Shown: piece after piece, positions 15,321 through 24,064 of the stretch
How positions within the stretch are numbered: the stretch's first letter is position 1
Layout of the letters: every line of letters starts with the position of its first letter
DNA from: a bacterium
GTDB lineage: Bacteria > SZUA-182 > DTGQ01
Length of the DNA: 64,000 bases
Reading direction: 5' to 3'
Assembly (NCBI GenBank): GCA_040755755.1
Contig: JBFLZW010000018.1
Span: 120,024 to 184,023, forward strand
Made by a program: the position numbers and the translations under genes
The notes under the pieces: generated by a model
What the model was told of the DNA's origin: nothing
The model's database searches: none
The model's input: only the letters and a program-made list of their open reading frames with translations

Positions 15321-18188
15321 TTATTTCATTGTCTCAAAGGTAATAGCAAATTCTGCTCCGCCTCCCCCCGCACCAGGACGACCGATATGAACCGTGCCCC
15401 TGAGCTGTTTTACCAGTACATTCACCAGTCTCAGTCCCAGTGATTCACTCTTCTGGATTTCGATGCCTTCCGGCAGGCCCACGCCATTGTCGCTGACAGT
15501 CAGGGTGACTCTTTTGCCGCCTGTCCGGCGAAGGTCAATGCGGATTTCGCCTATTCCCTCTTCCCGCCGCCTGCCAGCCGGGAAGGCGTATTTCAGCGAA
15601 TTCGAGACCAGCTCGTTGATGATCAGGGCGCAGGGAATTACCGCATCGATGCCGAGCGGGATGTTCTCGACCTGGATGTTCGATCGTATGCCCCTCTCAC
15701 TTACTCCATAGGAGGTGAACAGGCTGGCTGTAAGGCTTCGGATATACTCGGCAAGGTCGATTCTTACCAGCGATTCCGACTGGTACAGTTTTTCATGGAT
15801 GAGGGCCATAGTGTAAATCCGGTTCTGGCTCTCCTTGAACGTCTCGATAGCCTCCTTATCCTTGACATACGGCAACTGAAGGTTGAGCATACTGTAGACG
15901 ATCTGGAGGTTGTTCTTGACGCGGTGGTGTATTTCCTTCAGCAGTGTCTCCTTTTCATGCAGGATCGTTCGCAGGTGTGCCTCACCGACGCGCAATTCTT
16001 CGTTGGCGGCCGCAAGCTGGGCTGTACGTTCGGTAACGCGCTGTTCGAGCTCCCGGTTGAGCTTTTGAATTTCTTCCTCCGCCTTTCTGCGCTCGGTGAT
16101 GTCGATATTCATCTCCAGAATAAGGGGAGAACCGTCAATATCGGTAAACGGAAAGTTGTAGACATCGATAATACTCCCCCCGTCAGGGATAGTGACTTCC
16201 CAGTGATGGGGCCGACCGGTTTTCAGGACAGTGTACGCCTCGCAGAACCCGCACGGCGCCGGGAGCCCAAAACAGTATTCATGGCAATGGCGGTCGGATA
16301 ACTCGCCGAATTTCTCGCGGAAGCTTCTATTTGCAAAGATGACGCGACGATCCGGTGTCAGCAGGCAGATCATCACCGGCAGGGTTTCCAGAACGTCAAA
16401 AAGCCGCTGCCGCTCCGCTCTCGCAGATTCCTCCGCCTTTTTGCGCTCGGTAATGTCGATGCCCACCTCCATGATGAGAGTGGAGCCGTCCACGTCGGTG
16501 AAGGGGAAGTCGGAAATATCATAAATACGTCCGTCCGGGCCGGTCCATTCCCACGTATGAGGCGACAGGGTTTTCATGACGTTATAGGTTTCGCAGGTCT
16601 CGCAGGGCTCGGTGCGCCCAAACAGATACTCGAAACATCGCCGCCCGTGGGACTCGCCGAAACGCTCGCGGAAGAAGCGATTGGCAAAAGCTACATGATA
16701 ATCCGGCGTGAGCAGCACCAGGTAAGCCGGCAGCATTTCAAGGACATCATTGAACCGCTTCCGTTCCGCATTCACGGCTTCCTCTGCCCGCTTGCGCACG
16801 GTAATTTCGGTCTGTAATTCCTCGTTGGTTCTTACCAGAGCCTGCGTCCGCTCCTGCACCCGGTGCTCCAGGGTCTCGGTCAGATGCTGAAGCTCCAGGG
16901 TCCGCTGCCGCACCAGCTCTTCGAGGTGATCGCGGTGTTTCTTCAGTTCGATTTCAGTACGCTTGCGAATGGTGACATCCTGGAGAGCGAAAACCAGGAC
17001 CTCGACTTCACCGCCCTCGTCCAGCAGGGGTGTCAGGGTCCAGTCCCAGTAGGTCACGCCCCATTCCGGGTGATCGGGGTAGACAAACGGCCGGGCAGTG
17101 ACCTCGAAGGGCTGCCGGGTCCGCACCACATTCTCGAAGATTTCCTGAGCGTCGGAGGGGTAGAACTCGAAATGATTGTGGCCGGGAAAATCGTTCACGT
17201 CCCTCTGGCAGGCCCTGGCGTAAGCCTCGTTGACCCGGATGAAATTGAAGTCGCGGTCCAGGAAAACCAGCGGGGTGATGACATGCTGGAAGAAGGCTTC
17301 CAGATACCGGGACTGTTTCACCAGGGATTGGTGGGCAGCCTGCAATTGGGCCGTGCGCTCGACGACACGCTGCCCCAATTCCTCCTTGGCCTTTTGGAGG
17401 GCTTCTTCAGCCCGCTTGCGCTCTTCCACCTCTTTGCTTAATGCATCCCGCGAAACCGTGGTATCCCGCAGTTGTTCCGTCATGAGGTCAAAAGCGCGGG
17501 AGAGTTCTCCGATTTCGTTGTCTGCTGCTATATTGACACGATGGTTCAGGTTGCCCGTCGCAATGATCCTGGTTCCTGTGCGGAGTGCTGCGAGCGATGT
17601 ACCGATATTTCTCATCAGCCGGATCAGGACAATGGTGAGAGGTAGGATTGTGATAACGATCAGGAAGAAGATCAGCGCACTGATGTTCCTTTGGGTCTTG
17701 GCTATATCATTATCGATCAGGTTTTTCAGACGCAGGGTGTCTGACAACACGTCACGGGCCCTGATCACGATCTGGCCTGCCAGCAGATCCTCCGTCTCCC
17801 TGGTCAAGGCGGCATTCTTTGCTGAACCGGCGTGCCCGGAGGTGGAGACCAGTTTGAGGAATATGTCTTTCATCGATTCGCTATTCCGGCGAATACTGTC
17901 TAAAAGCTGCTGCTGTTCCCTGGTGCTGAACCTGGTGGCGGTAATGAGTTTTGTTACCGAATCGTGCACTGCCAGGAACTGCAATCTCGGACGGTCTTCA
18001 TGGTGAAGCACATAGTCCAGGGCGAGACTGTTAAGCTCACTCGTGTGGTCCACGATCTGCCGGGCTTTTTCATCTTTCTCCAGGGAACCCTTCAACATCT
18101 GGCAGGAGAAATAGGATGCCAGGCCGATAACAAGCGCCATGAGCGCGGGTATCAATGCAGCAAGCTTTAATTTCGTAATAATTTTCAT
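15321..18188 (-). CDS. Membrane multi-PAS sensor histidine kinase (HisKA_2 type)
   Basis: A 955-residue inner-membrane sensor. Membrane segments lie at about residues 7-27 and 168-190 with a periplasmic helical region between, then HAMP (about 190-245) and a coiled coil. PAS 1 (about 290-410) follows, then two related PAS domains (about 480-600 and 605-720), each with a Cys cluster (TEPCETCETY; PAPCGFCEAY). The kinase core has a HisKA_2 H-box EIHHRVKNNLQIVYSMLN near residue 753 and a HATPase_c domain. Such kinases often act with separate receivers, here the next gene. It is preceded by a truncated substrate-binding protein that may once have been its ligand partner. Confidence 0.9.
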   Translation of the reverse strand: MKIITKLKLAALIPALMALVIGLASYFSCQMLKGSLEKDEKARQIVDHTSELNSLALDYVLHHEDRPRLQFLAVHDSVTKLITATRFSTREQQQLLDSIRRNSESMKDIFLKLVSTSGHAGSAKNAALTRETEDLLAGQIVIRARDVLSDTLRLKNLIDNDIAKTQRNISALIFFLIVITILPLTIVLIRLMRNIGTSLAALRTGTRIIATGNLNHRVNIAADNEIGELSRAFDLMTEQLRDTTVSRDALSKEVEERKRAEEALQKAKEELGQRVVERTAQLQAAHQSLVKQSRYLEAFFQHVITPLVFLDRDFNFIRVNEAYARACQRDVNDFPGHNHFEFYPSDAQEIFENVVRTRQPFEVTARPFVYPDHPEWGVTYWDWTLTPLLDEGGEVEVLVFALQDVTIRKRTEIELKKHRDHLEELVRQRTLELQHLTETLEHRVQERTQALVRTNEELQTEITVRKRAEEAVNAERKRFNDVLEMLPAYLVLLTPDYHVAFANRFFRERFGESHGRRCFEYLFGRTEPCETCETYNVMKTLSPHTWEWTGPDGRIYDISDFPFTDVDGSTLIMEVGIDITERKKAEESARAERQRLFDVLETLPVMICLLTPDRRVIFANRSFREKFGELSDRHCHEYCFGLPAPCGFCEAYTVLKTGRPHHWEVTIPDGGSIIDVYNFPFTDIDGSPLILEMNIDITERRKAEEEIQKLNRELEQRVTERTAQLAAANEELRVGEAHLRTILHEKETLLKEIHHRVKNNLQIVYSMLNLQLPYVKDKEAIETFKESQNRIYTMALIHEKLYQSESLVRIDLAEYIRSLTASLFTSYGVSERGIRSNIQVENIPLGIDAVIPCALIINELVSNSLKYAFPAGRRREEGIGEIRIDLRRTGGKRVTLTVSDNGVGLPEGIEIQKSESLGLRLVNVLVKQLRGTVHIGRPGAGGGGAEFAITFETMK

Positions 18189-18204
18189 ATTCTTACTCTT
18201 ATTC

Positions 18205-18567
18205 CTACCTGCCGGCGATTCTGACAGCCTCGGGCTGTATTGCTTTCAAACCGCCGGTATAAATAAAATCCATAAAATCGGGAGGTCTTCGGGTGCTTGT
18301 GGCATCTCTCCTGATTATCCATCGTGCCTGCTCTTCCAGGCTCAATATCAGGCTCTGGTCCAGGGCCGCGGGAAAGGTATAGTTCTTCCATTCCCTGGCA
18401 AAAAGAGCGCTCTCCATACCGATGTGCTTCAAGCTGATAGCAGGTTTCGGGAGAATGGCAAAGAAGGTGATGGCATGACCTTGCGTAATCTGAAAGTATA
18501 ATATCACGTCGCTAGAAGTAATCGGAGATAGTTTAGCATAATCAGATAATTTTTCAAATAGGTACAC
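18205..18567 (-). pseudogene. C-terminal remnant of an NMT1/SsuA-like ABC substrate-binding protein
   Basis: The 120 codons resemble only the end of NMT1/THI5-like periplasmic binding proteins: LDQSLILSLEEQARWIIRR and PDFMDFIYTGGLKAIQPEAV. Full-length proteins of this family are about 300-350 residues with a signal peptide; both are missing here. Upstream is A/T-rich promoter DNA of the divergent gene, so the 5' part is deleted rather than frameshifted. It ends 16 bases before the sensor kinase start. In other genomes such proteins occur beside or fused to PAS kinases (recollection). It may still be translated, but binding is unlikely. Confidence 0.5.
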
Positions 18568-18578
18568 CGGAAAATTGC

Positions 18579-18607
18579 TTGTTTTTTAACTAAGTTGGTT
18601 ATATAAT
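18579..18607 (+). promoter_or_regulatory. Predicted promoter of the MEDS kinase operon
   Basis: TTGTTT (18579-18584), 17 bases, TATAAT (18602-18607), in a strongly A/T-rich gap 123 bases before the kinase start. A second TTGACA at 18611-18616 lacks a convincing -10 partner. Confidence 0.45.
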
Positions 18608-18729
18608 GACTTGACAATGTGATTATATGTTTCTTCATCTTTCATGAAAAATATAAGTATATAATATCAATTTATCAATATACCCAAAAATTGTGCAATA
18701 CAATAAAATGGGTGCAGTAATGCAATAAA

Positions 18730-20253
18730 ATGGAAAATCATCCAGGGATATCAGGGATAGATGCCGTCAGGGAAATTCAGTGGGGTGCTCATCTGTGCCA
18801 ATTTTACCAAACCATAGAGGACCTGGTCGATATCCTTGTGCCAAATTTTAAATCCGGCATAGAAAGGCGGGAATGCTGCCTCTGGCATATCGCTGAGCCT
18901 CTCAATGGGCAGGAAGCCCTGGAAGCAATCAGGAAAATCTGGCCGGATTTCGACGAATACGTAACCAGAGGCCAGATAAAGATTATCCCCCCTGGCCAGT
19001 GCTACCGGGAAACGAAGGAGACTGACCACCCACAGGCATCATCCAATGCAATGAATCCAATGACCACGCTGTGCAGCTATCCTCTCGACAGATGCGGAGT
19101 GGCCGAGACGGTCGATATTGTCAGCCGTCACCAGTCGGCCTTTATCAAACGGGCTGGACAATGGGAGCTGATCGAAAATTCCGGGGGACTGAGCCATAGA
19201 CCCGAATCCCGACCTGCCCCCCGCATGCATGGACCTTCCGCCCGCATGCCCGCATCCCCCGCACCTGACATGCCGGTCAATGATACGCTCGATGCTCCGG
19301 TCATGGCTGACACCAGACTCAGGCAGACAGAGAAGTCCCTGTCCGCTGCCTCTCTCTATACCCGCAGCAGCCTGATCGAGGCAAGCCTCGATCCTCTGGT
19401 AACCATCAGTGCAGACGGAAAGATCATGGATGTCAACAAGGCCACGGAGCTGGTTACCGGACGGTCCCGCGAGCAGCTCATCGGAAGTGATTTTTCCAAA
19501 CTGAGGCGGGCCGAGAAAAAACTGAAGATGTATATGGCGAAACTTGAGAAAAGCAATCAGGAGCTTCAGGACTTCGCCTTTACGGCTTCCCATGACCTTC
19601 AGGAGCCGCTCTGTAAGATCCAGGCTTTTGGAAATCAGTTAAAAATCAAATACTTCGATATTTTTGGAGATGAAGGCCGGGACTATCTGGAGAGAATGCA
19701 GAGCGCGGCGAACCGGATGCAGGCCCTTATCCGGGCTCTGCTCGGCTACTCCAGGGTTACCACCAAGGCCGAACCTTTCTCCACCATTAATTTAACCGGC
19801 CTGATTCAGGAAGTAATGGCTGACCTGGAAACCAGGGTGAGAGAAACCGGCGGCAGGGTAGAGATCGAGAAACTGGCAGACCTGGAAGCGGATCCCAATC
19901 AAATGCGCCAGCTCTTCCAGAACCTTATCAGTAATGCCCTGAAATTCCACGGTGAGGAAAAACCCCTTATCAGGATTTGCGGGCAGATGGACCCTTCAAC
20001 TTCCCATTATCTGATTTATGTCCAGGATAATGGCATCGGTTTTGACGAAAAATACCTCGATTGCATCTTTATGCCCTTCCAGCGGCTGCATGGCCGCAGC
20101 AGCAGCTATGAAGGGACGGGGATGGGGCTGGCCATTTGCAGGAAGATCGTGGAGCGCCACAACGGTAAAATCACTGCCAGAAGCGCGCCGGGAAAAGGAT
20201 CGACCTTTATTGTCACTCTGCCGGTAAAACAGCTCAAAGAGGAAGAGGGATAA
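18730..20253 (+). CDS. MEDS-domain PAS histidine kinase
   Basis: The 507-residue soluble kinase starts with a MEDS domain (methanogen/methylotroph DcmR sensory domain), seen in GAHLCQFYQTIEDLVDILVP (about residues 17-36) and in CSYPLDRCGVAETVDIV and FIKRAGQWELIE (near 116-155). A Pro/Ala/Met-rich linker (about 155-190) follows, then a PAS core (about 205-258), HisKA with FTASHDLQEPLCKIQAF (His about 287) and HATPase_c with NALKFHG and GTGMGLAICRK. The ligand of MEDS domains is not firmly known; DcmR is linked to dichloromethane metabolism. The ATG lacks an obvious ribosome site. A response regulator gene follows after 12 bases. Confidence 0.9.
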   Translation: MENHPGISGIDAVREIQWGAHLCQFYQTIEDLVDILVPNFKSGIERRECCLWHIAEPLNGQEALEAIRKIWPDFDEYVTRGQIKIIPPGQCYRETKETDHPQASSNAMNPMTTLCSYPLDRCGVAETVDIVSRHQSAFIKRAGQWELIENSGGLSHRPESRPAPRMHGPSARMPASPAPDMPVNDTLDAPVMADTRLRQTEKSLSAASLYTRSSLIEASLDPLVTISADGKIMDVNKATELVTGRSREQLIGSDFSKLRRAEKKLKMYMAKLEKSNQELQDFAFTASHDLQEPLCKIQAFGNQLKIKYFDIFGDEGRDYLERMQSAANRMQALIRALLGYSRVTTKAEPFSTINLTGLIQEVMADLETRVRETGGRVEIEKLADLEADPNQMRQLFQNLISNALKFHGEEKPLIRICGQMDPSTSHYLIYVQDNGIGFDEKYLDCIFMPFQRLHGRSSSYEGTGMGLAICRKIVERHNGKITARSAPGKGSTFIVTLPVKQLKEEEG

Positions 20254-20265
20254 CGAAGAAGGGGT

Positions 20266-20727
20266 ATGATGAAAAATAAAATTGAGAGTATTTCAATATT
20301 GATGGCTGACGATGATCAGGATGATTGCCTTCTGGTAAAAAATGCCTTTGCCGCCAACCGGATCGCTAACAGCCTTCACTTTGTCGAGGATGGCGAAGAG
20401 CTGATGGACTACCTGTATCGGCGCGGGAATTATAGCGATATAGCCGCTTTTCCCTTACCGGCATTGATTCTGCTTGACCTGAATATGCCAAAAAAAGATG
20501 GCCGTGAAGCATTACGGGAGATAAAAGCCGACCCCAATTTAAGGAGTATCCCGGTCATTATCCTGACCACCTCCGAACGGGAGGAAGAGATCTTTCGCAG
20601 CTATGACATGGGCGCCAATTCATTCATTACCAAACCGGTAACCTTCCAGGGACTGGTGGAGGCCATGAAGGCCCTGAGCCGATACTGGTTTGAGATTGTG
20701 GAATTGCCAAGCAGGAGAGAAGAATAA
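20266..20727 (+). CDS. Single-domain response regulator (Rcp1-like)
   Basis: A 153-residue stand-alone receiver. The acidic pocket is in ILMADDDQDD, the phospho-acceptor Asp in LILLDLNMPKKDG, the conserved Thr in IILTTSE and the Lys in ITKPV. The longer beta1-alpha1 region and YLYRRGNY insertion are typical of Rcp1/CheY-like partners of soluble PAS or phytochrome kinases. It has no output domain, so it probably passes phosphate or acts by protein contact. It lies between two kinases in one transcription unit: 12 bases after the first, 2 bases before the second. Confidence 0.9.
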   Translation: MMKNKIESISILMADDDQDDCLLVKNAFAANRIANSLHFVEDGEELMDYLYRRGNYSDIAAFPLPALILLDLNMPKKDGREALREIKADPNLRSIPVIILTTSEREEEIFRSYDMGANSFITKPVTFQGLVEAMKALSRYWFEIVELPSRREE

Positions 20728-20729
20728 GT

Positions 20730-22292
20730 ATGGACACTTTTCCTGTCATTCATGTTTTACTTATCGAAGACGATGAAGACGATTATATCCTCATAAAAGA
20801 GATGCTGACCAGCATTCCGGGCAGACAATATGACCTTGAATGGATCCCGACCTATGAGGCTGCTCTGGCTGCCATGCTGGAGAACAGGCACGATGTCTAT
20901 CTCCTCGACTACCGGCTCGGCCAGCGTACCGGACTTGAGCTTATGCAGGAAGCGGCAAAGCAGGACTGCTGCCGCAGCCCGGTCATATTTCTCACCGGTC
21001 ACGGCGGCTATGAGATCGATATGGAAGTGATGAAGGTAGGAGCAGCGGATTACCTCACCAAAGGAGAGTTTACTTCCTCGCTCCTCGAACGTTCCATCCG
21101 GTATGCTCTTGAGCGGAAGAAAACCGAAGAGCTTTTGATACGGAACGAGAAGGAATTACAAAAGCTGGAACGGCTTGAATCTTTGGGCACTCTGGCTGGC
21201 GGTATCGCTCATGATTTTAATAACGTTCTAACAGCCATTGTCGGCAATCTCTCCCTGGCTAAATTCTTTGTAGCCCCGGAAAACAAGGCATTTGAACTGA
21301 TGGCTCAGATGGAAAAATCACTTTCCCGGGCCAAGGGCCTGACGCAGCAGTTGCTAACCTTTGCCAAGGGCGGTGCACCGATAAAGAAGCTTGCTCCAAT
21401 CTCCGAATTAATCCAGGATACAACTACCTTTGCCTTGAGAGGCTCGAACGTAAGAAGCGAATTTCTGATGCCGGATGATCTCTGGCCGGTCGAGATTGAC
21501 GAGGGACAGATCAGTCAGGTTATTCATAACCTGGTCATTAATGCCAAACAGGCTATGCCCGGCGGGGGGGTAATACGAATTTGTGCTGAAAACCTATTCA
21601 TCGAAGCGCAGGATATCATCCCTACTGCTATCCCATTGAAGGAGGGGCGATATCTCAGGATATCGCTGCACGATGAAGGCATCGGCATTCCCCCGGAGAA
21701 TCTTGCACATGTCTTTGATCCCTATTTTACGACCAAGCAGGAAGGGAACGGCCTGGGATTAGCGGTAGTATTCTCAATTATTAAACGGCATGAAGGGTAC
21801 ATCACTGCCGAATCCCGGGAGGGAATTGGAACAGCCTTTCATATTTATCTTCCAGCCTCCGGAAAAGAGTTTTTCGAAGTAGAAGCGATTGAAGAGGAAA
21901 GGCTCCATTTTTGCGAAGGCAGAGTGCTGGTTATGGATGATCAGGAAAATGTCAGACAGATTACCGGTGATTTACTCAATTATCTTGGCTATCAGGTCGA
22001 ATTCTCGATTGATGGAAATGAAGCTATTGAGCTCTTTAAAAAAGCCTGTGAGGCAGGGAACCCTTTTGATGCGGTTATCCTGGACCTGACCATACCTGGC
22101 GGCATCGGCGGCAAGGAGGTTATTCAGGAGCTGCGGAAGATAGATCCGGGGGTGAAAGCCATTGTCTCAAGCGGGTATTCCAATGATCCTATCATGGCTG
22201 ATTACCGGCAATACGGATTCAGTGAAGTGATTACCAAGCCGTATAGTATCGAAGAATTCAGCAAAACGCTGAGCAGGATCAGAGAAATATAG
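20730..22292 (+). CDS. Receiver - histidine kinase - receiver hybrid
   Basis: A 520-residue soluble hybrid kinase. Receiver 1 (about 1-125) has DDEDDY and the acceptor Asp in VYLLDYRLG. HisKA has LAGGIAHDFNNVLTAIVGNL (His about 159), followed by HATPase_c with VINAKQAMP, GIGIPPENLAHVFDPYFTTK and GNGLGLAVV. Receiver 2 (about 395-520) has VLVMDDQENVRQ and VILDLTIPGGIGG. The arrangement is that of phosphorelay kinases. It starts 2 bases after the response regulator, so the three genes form an operon. No DNA-binding output is encoded nearby. Confidence 0.9.
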   Translation: MDTFPVIHVLLIEDDEDDYILIKEMLTSIPGRQYDLEWIPTYEAALAAMLENRHDVYLLDYRLGQRTGLELMQEAAKQDCCRSPVIFLTGHGGYEIDMEVMKVGAADYLTKGEFTSSLLERSIRYALERKKTEELLIRNEKELQKLERLESLGTLAGGIAHDFNNVLTAIVGNLSLAKFFVAPENKAFELMAQMEKSLSRAKGLTQQLLTFAKGGAPIKKLAPISELIQDTTTFALRGSNVRSEFLMPDDLWPVEIDEGQISQVIHNLVINAKQAMPGGGVIRICAENLFIEAQDIIPTAIPLKEGRYLRISLHDEGIGIPPENLAHVFDPYFTTKQEGNGLGLAVVFSIIKRHEGYITAESREGIGTAFHIYLPASGKEFFEVEAIEEERLHFCEGRVLVMDDQENVRQITGDLLNYLGYQVEFSIDGNEAIELFKKACEAGNPFDAVILDLTIPGGIGGKEVIQELRKIDPGVKAIVSSGYSNDPIMADYRQYGFSEVITKPYSIEEFSKTLSRIREI

Positions 22293-22495
22293 GCTGGAGA
22301 AAAACCCGGCAGTTAAGAAAAAAATCCTCAACCATGCACCGCAGAGCGTGCACTCGCCATTAAAAGCCTCAATCCCGCTGCTTATACTGTAAAGGACAAA
22401 GACAAAAAGCAAAGGACACCACTGAGACACACCGGACACAGAGGTGATAGAGGTAAGTCCGGCAGAAAGGCGTGGAAGCGAGAGCGCTGGTCCGT
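22293..22495. other. Gap between convergent units with a weak repeat
   Basis: No gene and no clear terminator is seen between the hybrid kinase and the flagellar locus, which converge here. At about 22395-22445 there is a diverged copy of the CACTGAGACACACCGGACAC type repeat. Confidence 0.4.
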
Positions 22496-22828
22496 TCATT
22501 CTTTGCCATTCCCGCAAGGCCTGTTCCCGCAGGCATTACTTTGAGCTGGATTAATCTGAGACAGGAGCATTTCCTTTAATCCGGCTCCATCCTGCAAGGC
22601 CATATACTGGGCCACTCCCTGGTCAACGATGGAGTTGACCAGATTCTTCCCCTGAAATTCCGGACAGAACGTCGATTTGGGGATGGTGGAATACATGCTC
22701 TTCAGGAGCGCCTGAAAGAATATGGAGGCAAATTCGGTGCAAACCTGCTCAAGCTCAAGTCGTGTTGGCTGTGCCGGTTGTGCAGGCTGTTGTGCTGTGG
22801 GGGAGTTATATAATTTCCAGCTCAGCAT
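22496..22828 (-). CDS. flgJ: Flagellar rod-binding protein (FlgJ N-terminal domain family)
   Basis: The 110-residue product matches only the rod-binding half of FlgJ: LEQVCTEFASIFFQALLKSM (the family signature around residues 26-45), then STFCPEFQGKNLVNSIVDQG. There is no peptidoglycan hydrolase domain, as in many non-enterobacterial species where this protein caps the growing rod and recruits a separate lytic enzyme. It overlaps the flgI end by 23 bases and is the last gene of the flagellar locus. GGGAG lies upstream of the ATG. Confidence 0.8.
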   Translation of the reverse strand: MLSWKLYNSPTAQQPAQPAQPTRLELEQVCTEFASIFFQALLKSMYSTIPKSTFCPEFQGKNLVNSIVDQGVAQYMALQDGAGLKEMLLSQINPAQSNACGNRPCGNGKE

Positions 22829-24014
22829 GCAGTGCTCCCGTAGCTCTGATGGATTGCAGAATGGCGATCAGGTCCCTGGAGCTGACGCCGATGGCATTCA
22901 GTGCCCTGACCAATTCGCCGACCGTGGTATTGGCAGGAAGTGGAATCAATTTTCCCCGCTCCTCCTGAACGGTAACGTCTGTTTGAGGAACTTTCTGGGT
23001 TTTTCCGTCTGAAAGCGGCAGGGGCTGCGAAACTTCCTGAGTTTCCCTGATTTCGATGCTCAGATTGCCGTGGGAGATAGCCACACTCGAAATTTTGACA
23101 TTTTCGCCAACCACTACTGTGCCGGTGCGCTCGTTGATCACTACCCTGGCCTGATTGTCCGGCTCGACCTCGAATTCCTGAATGGTCGCCACCAGCTCAA
23201 CCAGGCTGGTTTGAAACTGGGGAGGGATAAGCAGACTGATGCTTCGGGGATCCTGGGCATGGGCAATCTTCATCTTCAGAGATGAATTGATTGTCTGGGC
23301 AATTCTGGCTGCAGTGATAAAATCCGCCCGCTCCATAGTCATCAGCAGGGGTTTCCGGACATCGAGGGTGAAGGGGATTTCGCGCTCGATCAAGGCACCT
23401 TGCGGAATTCTGGCTACGGTGGGATGGTTTTTCTGGACCCCTCCCCCGGCAGATCCTCCGGCGGCAAACCCTCCTACCGACAACGGCCCCTGGGCAACGG
23501 CATAGACCTTGTCATCCACTCCTTTGAGCGGCGTCAACAGCAGCGTGCCTCCCTGAAGGCTGGTGGCATCGCCGAGAGATGAAATGGTCACATCGATCCG
23601 CTCTCCCGTGCGGGCAAAGGGAGGCAGGGCAGCCGTAACAACCACCGCAGCCACGTTCTTGACCTTCAACTCACCGGGGTCAACCGATACCCCCAGTTTT
23701 CTCAGCATATTGGACAGGGAATTGATCGTAAATCTGGTACCTCCTTTATCCCCGGTCCCATTCAGGCCGACGATCAGGCCATAGCCGATCAACTGGTTTT
23801 CCCGGACTCCCTGAATATGGACCAGATCCTTGATCCGGCTGGCCGCCTGACAGTTCCGGACGCCGCCCCCGTGCAGGTCCACGGCCAGCAGCAGACAGAT
23901 GAGGGTAACGGCGGTAATAAGTACCGGCAACCCCAGCACCGTCCTGCCCTGCTTCCCTCTGTGTCTCTGTGTCTCTGTGGTTTCTTTTGCTTTTTGTTGT
24001 AATATCCTGCTCAT
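22806..24014 (-). CDS. flgI: Flagellar P-ring protein FlgI
   Basis: FlgI forms the periplasmic P ring around the rod in the peptidoglycan layer. The 402-residue product has the FlgI core beginning ASRIKDLVHIQGVRENQLIG, with YGLIVGLNGTGDKGG and later TDVTVQEERGKLIPLP. The ATG at 24014 is preferred; an upstream GTG (24044) is possible. The first 20 codons include KETTETQRHRGKQG, which is the CACAGAGACACAGAG repeat (23958-23996) read in frame, placed before the hydrophobic signal segment LPVLITAVTLICLLLAV. The signal peptide is therefore unusually long at its N-side. It follows flgH and overlaps flgJ. Confidence 0.93.
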   Translation of the reverse strand: MSRILQQKAKETTETQRHRGKQGRTVLGLPVLITAVTLICLLLAVDLHGGGVRNCQAASRIKDLVHIQGVRENQLIGYGLIVGLNGTGDKGGTRFTINSLSNMLRKLGVSVDPGELKVKNVAAVVVTAALPPFARTGERIDVTISSLGDATSLQGGTLLLTPLKGVDDKVYAVAQGPLSVGGFAAGGSAGGGVQKNHPTVARIPQGALIEREIPFTLDVRKPLLMTMERADFITAARIAQTINSSLKMKIAHAQDPRSISLLIPPQFQTSLVELVATIQEFEVEPDNQARVVINERTGTVVVGENVKISSVAISHGNLSIEIRETQEVSQPLPLSDGKTQKVPQTDVTVQEERGKLIPLPANTTVGELVRALNAIGVSSRDLIAILQSIRATGALHAELEII

Positions 24015-24064
24015 GATTCCTCTTCCCCTCCTCCCTTCCCCCACATCCCTTCCCTCTCTCCCCC

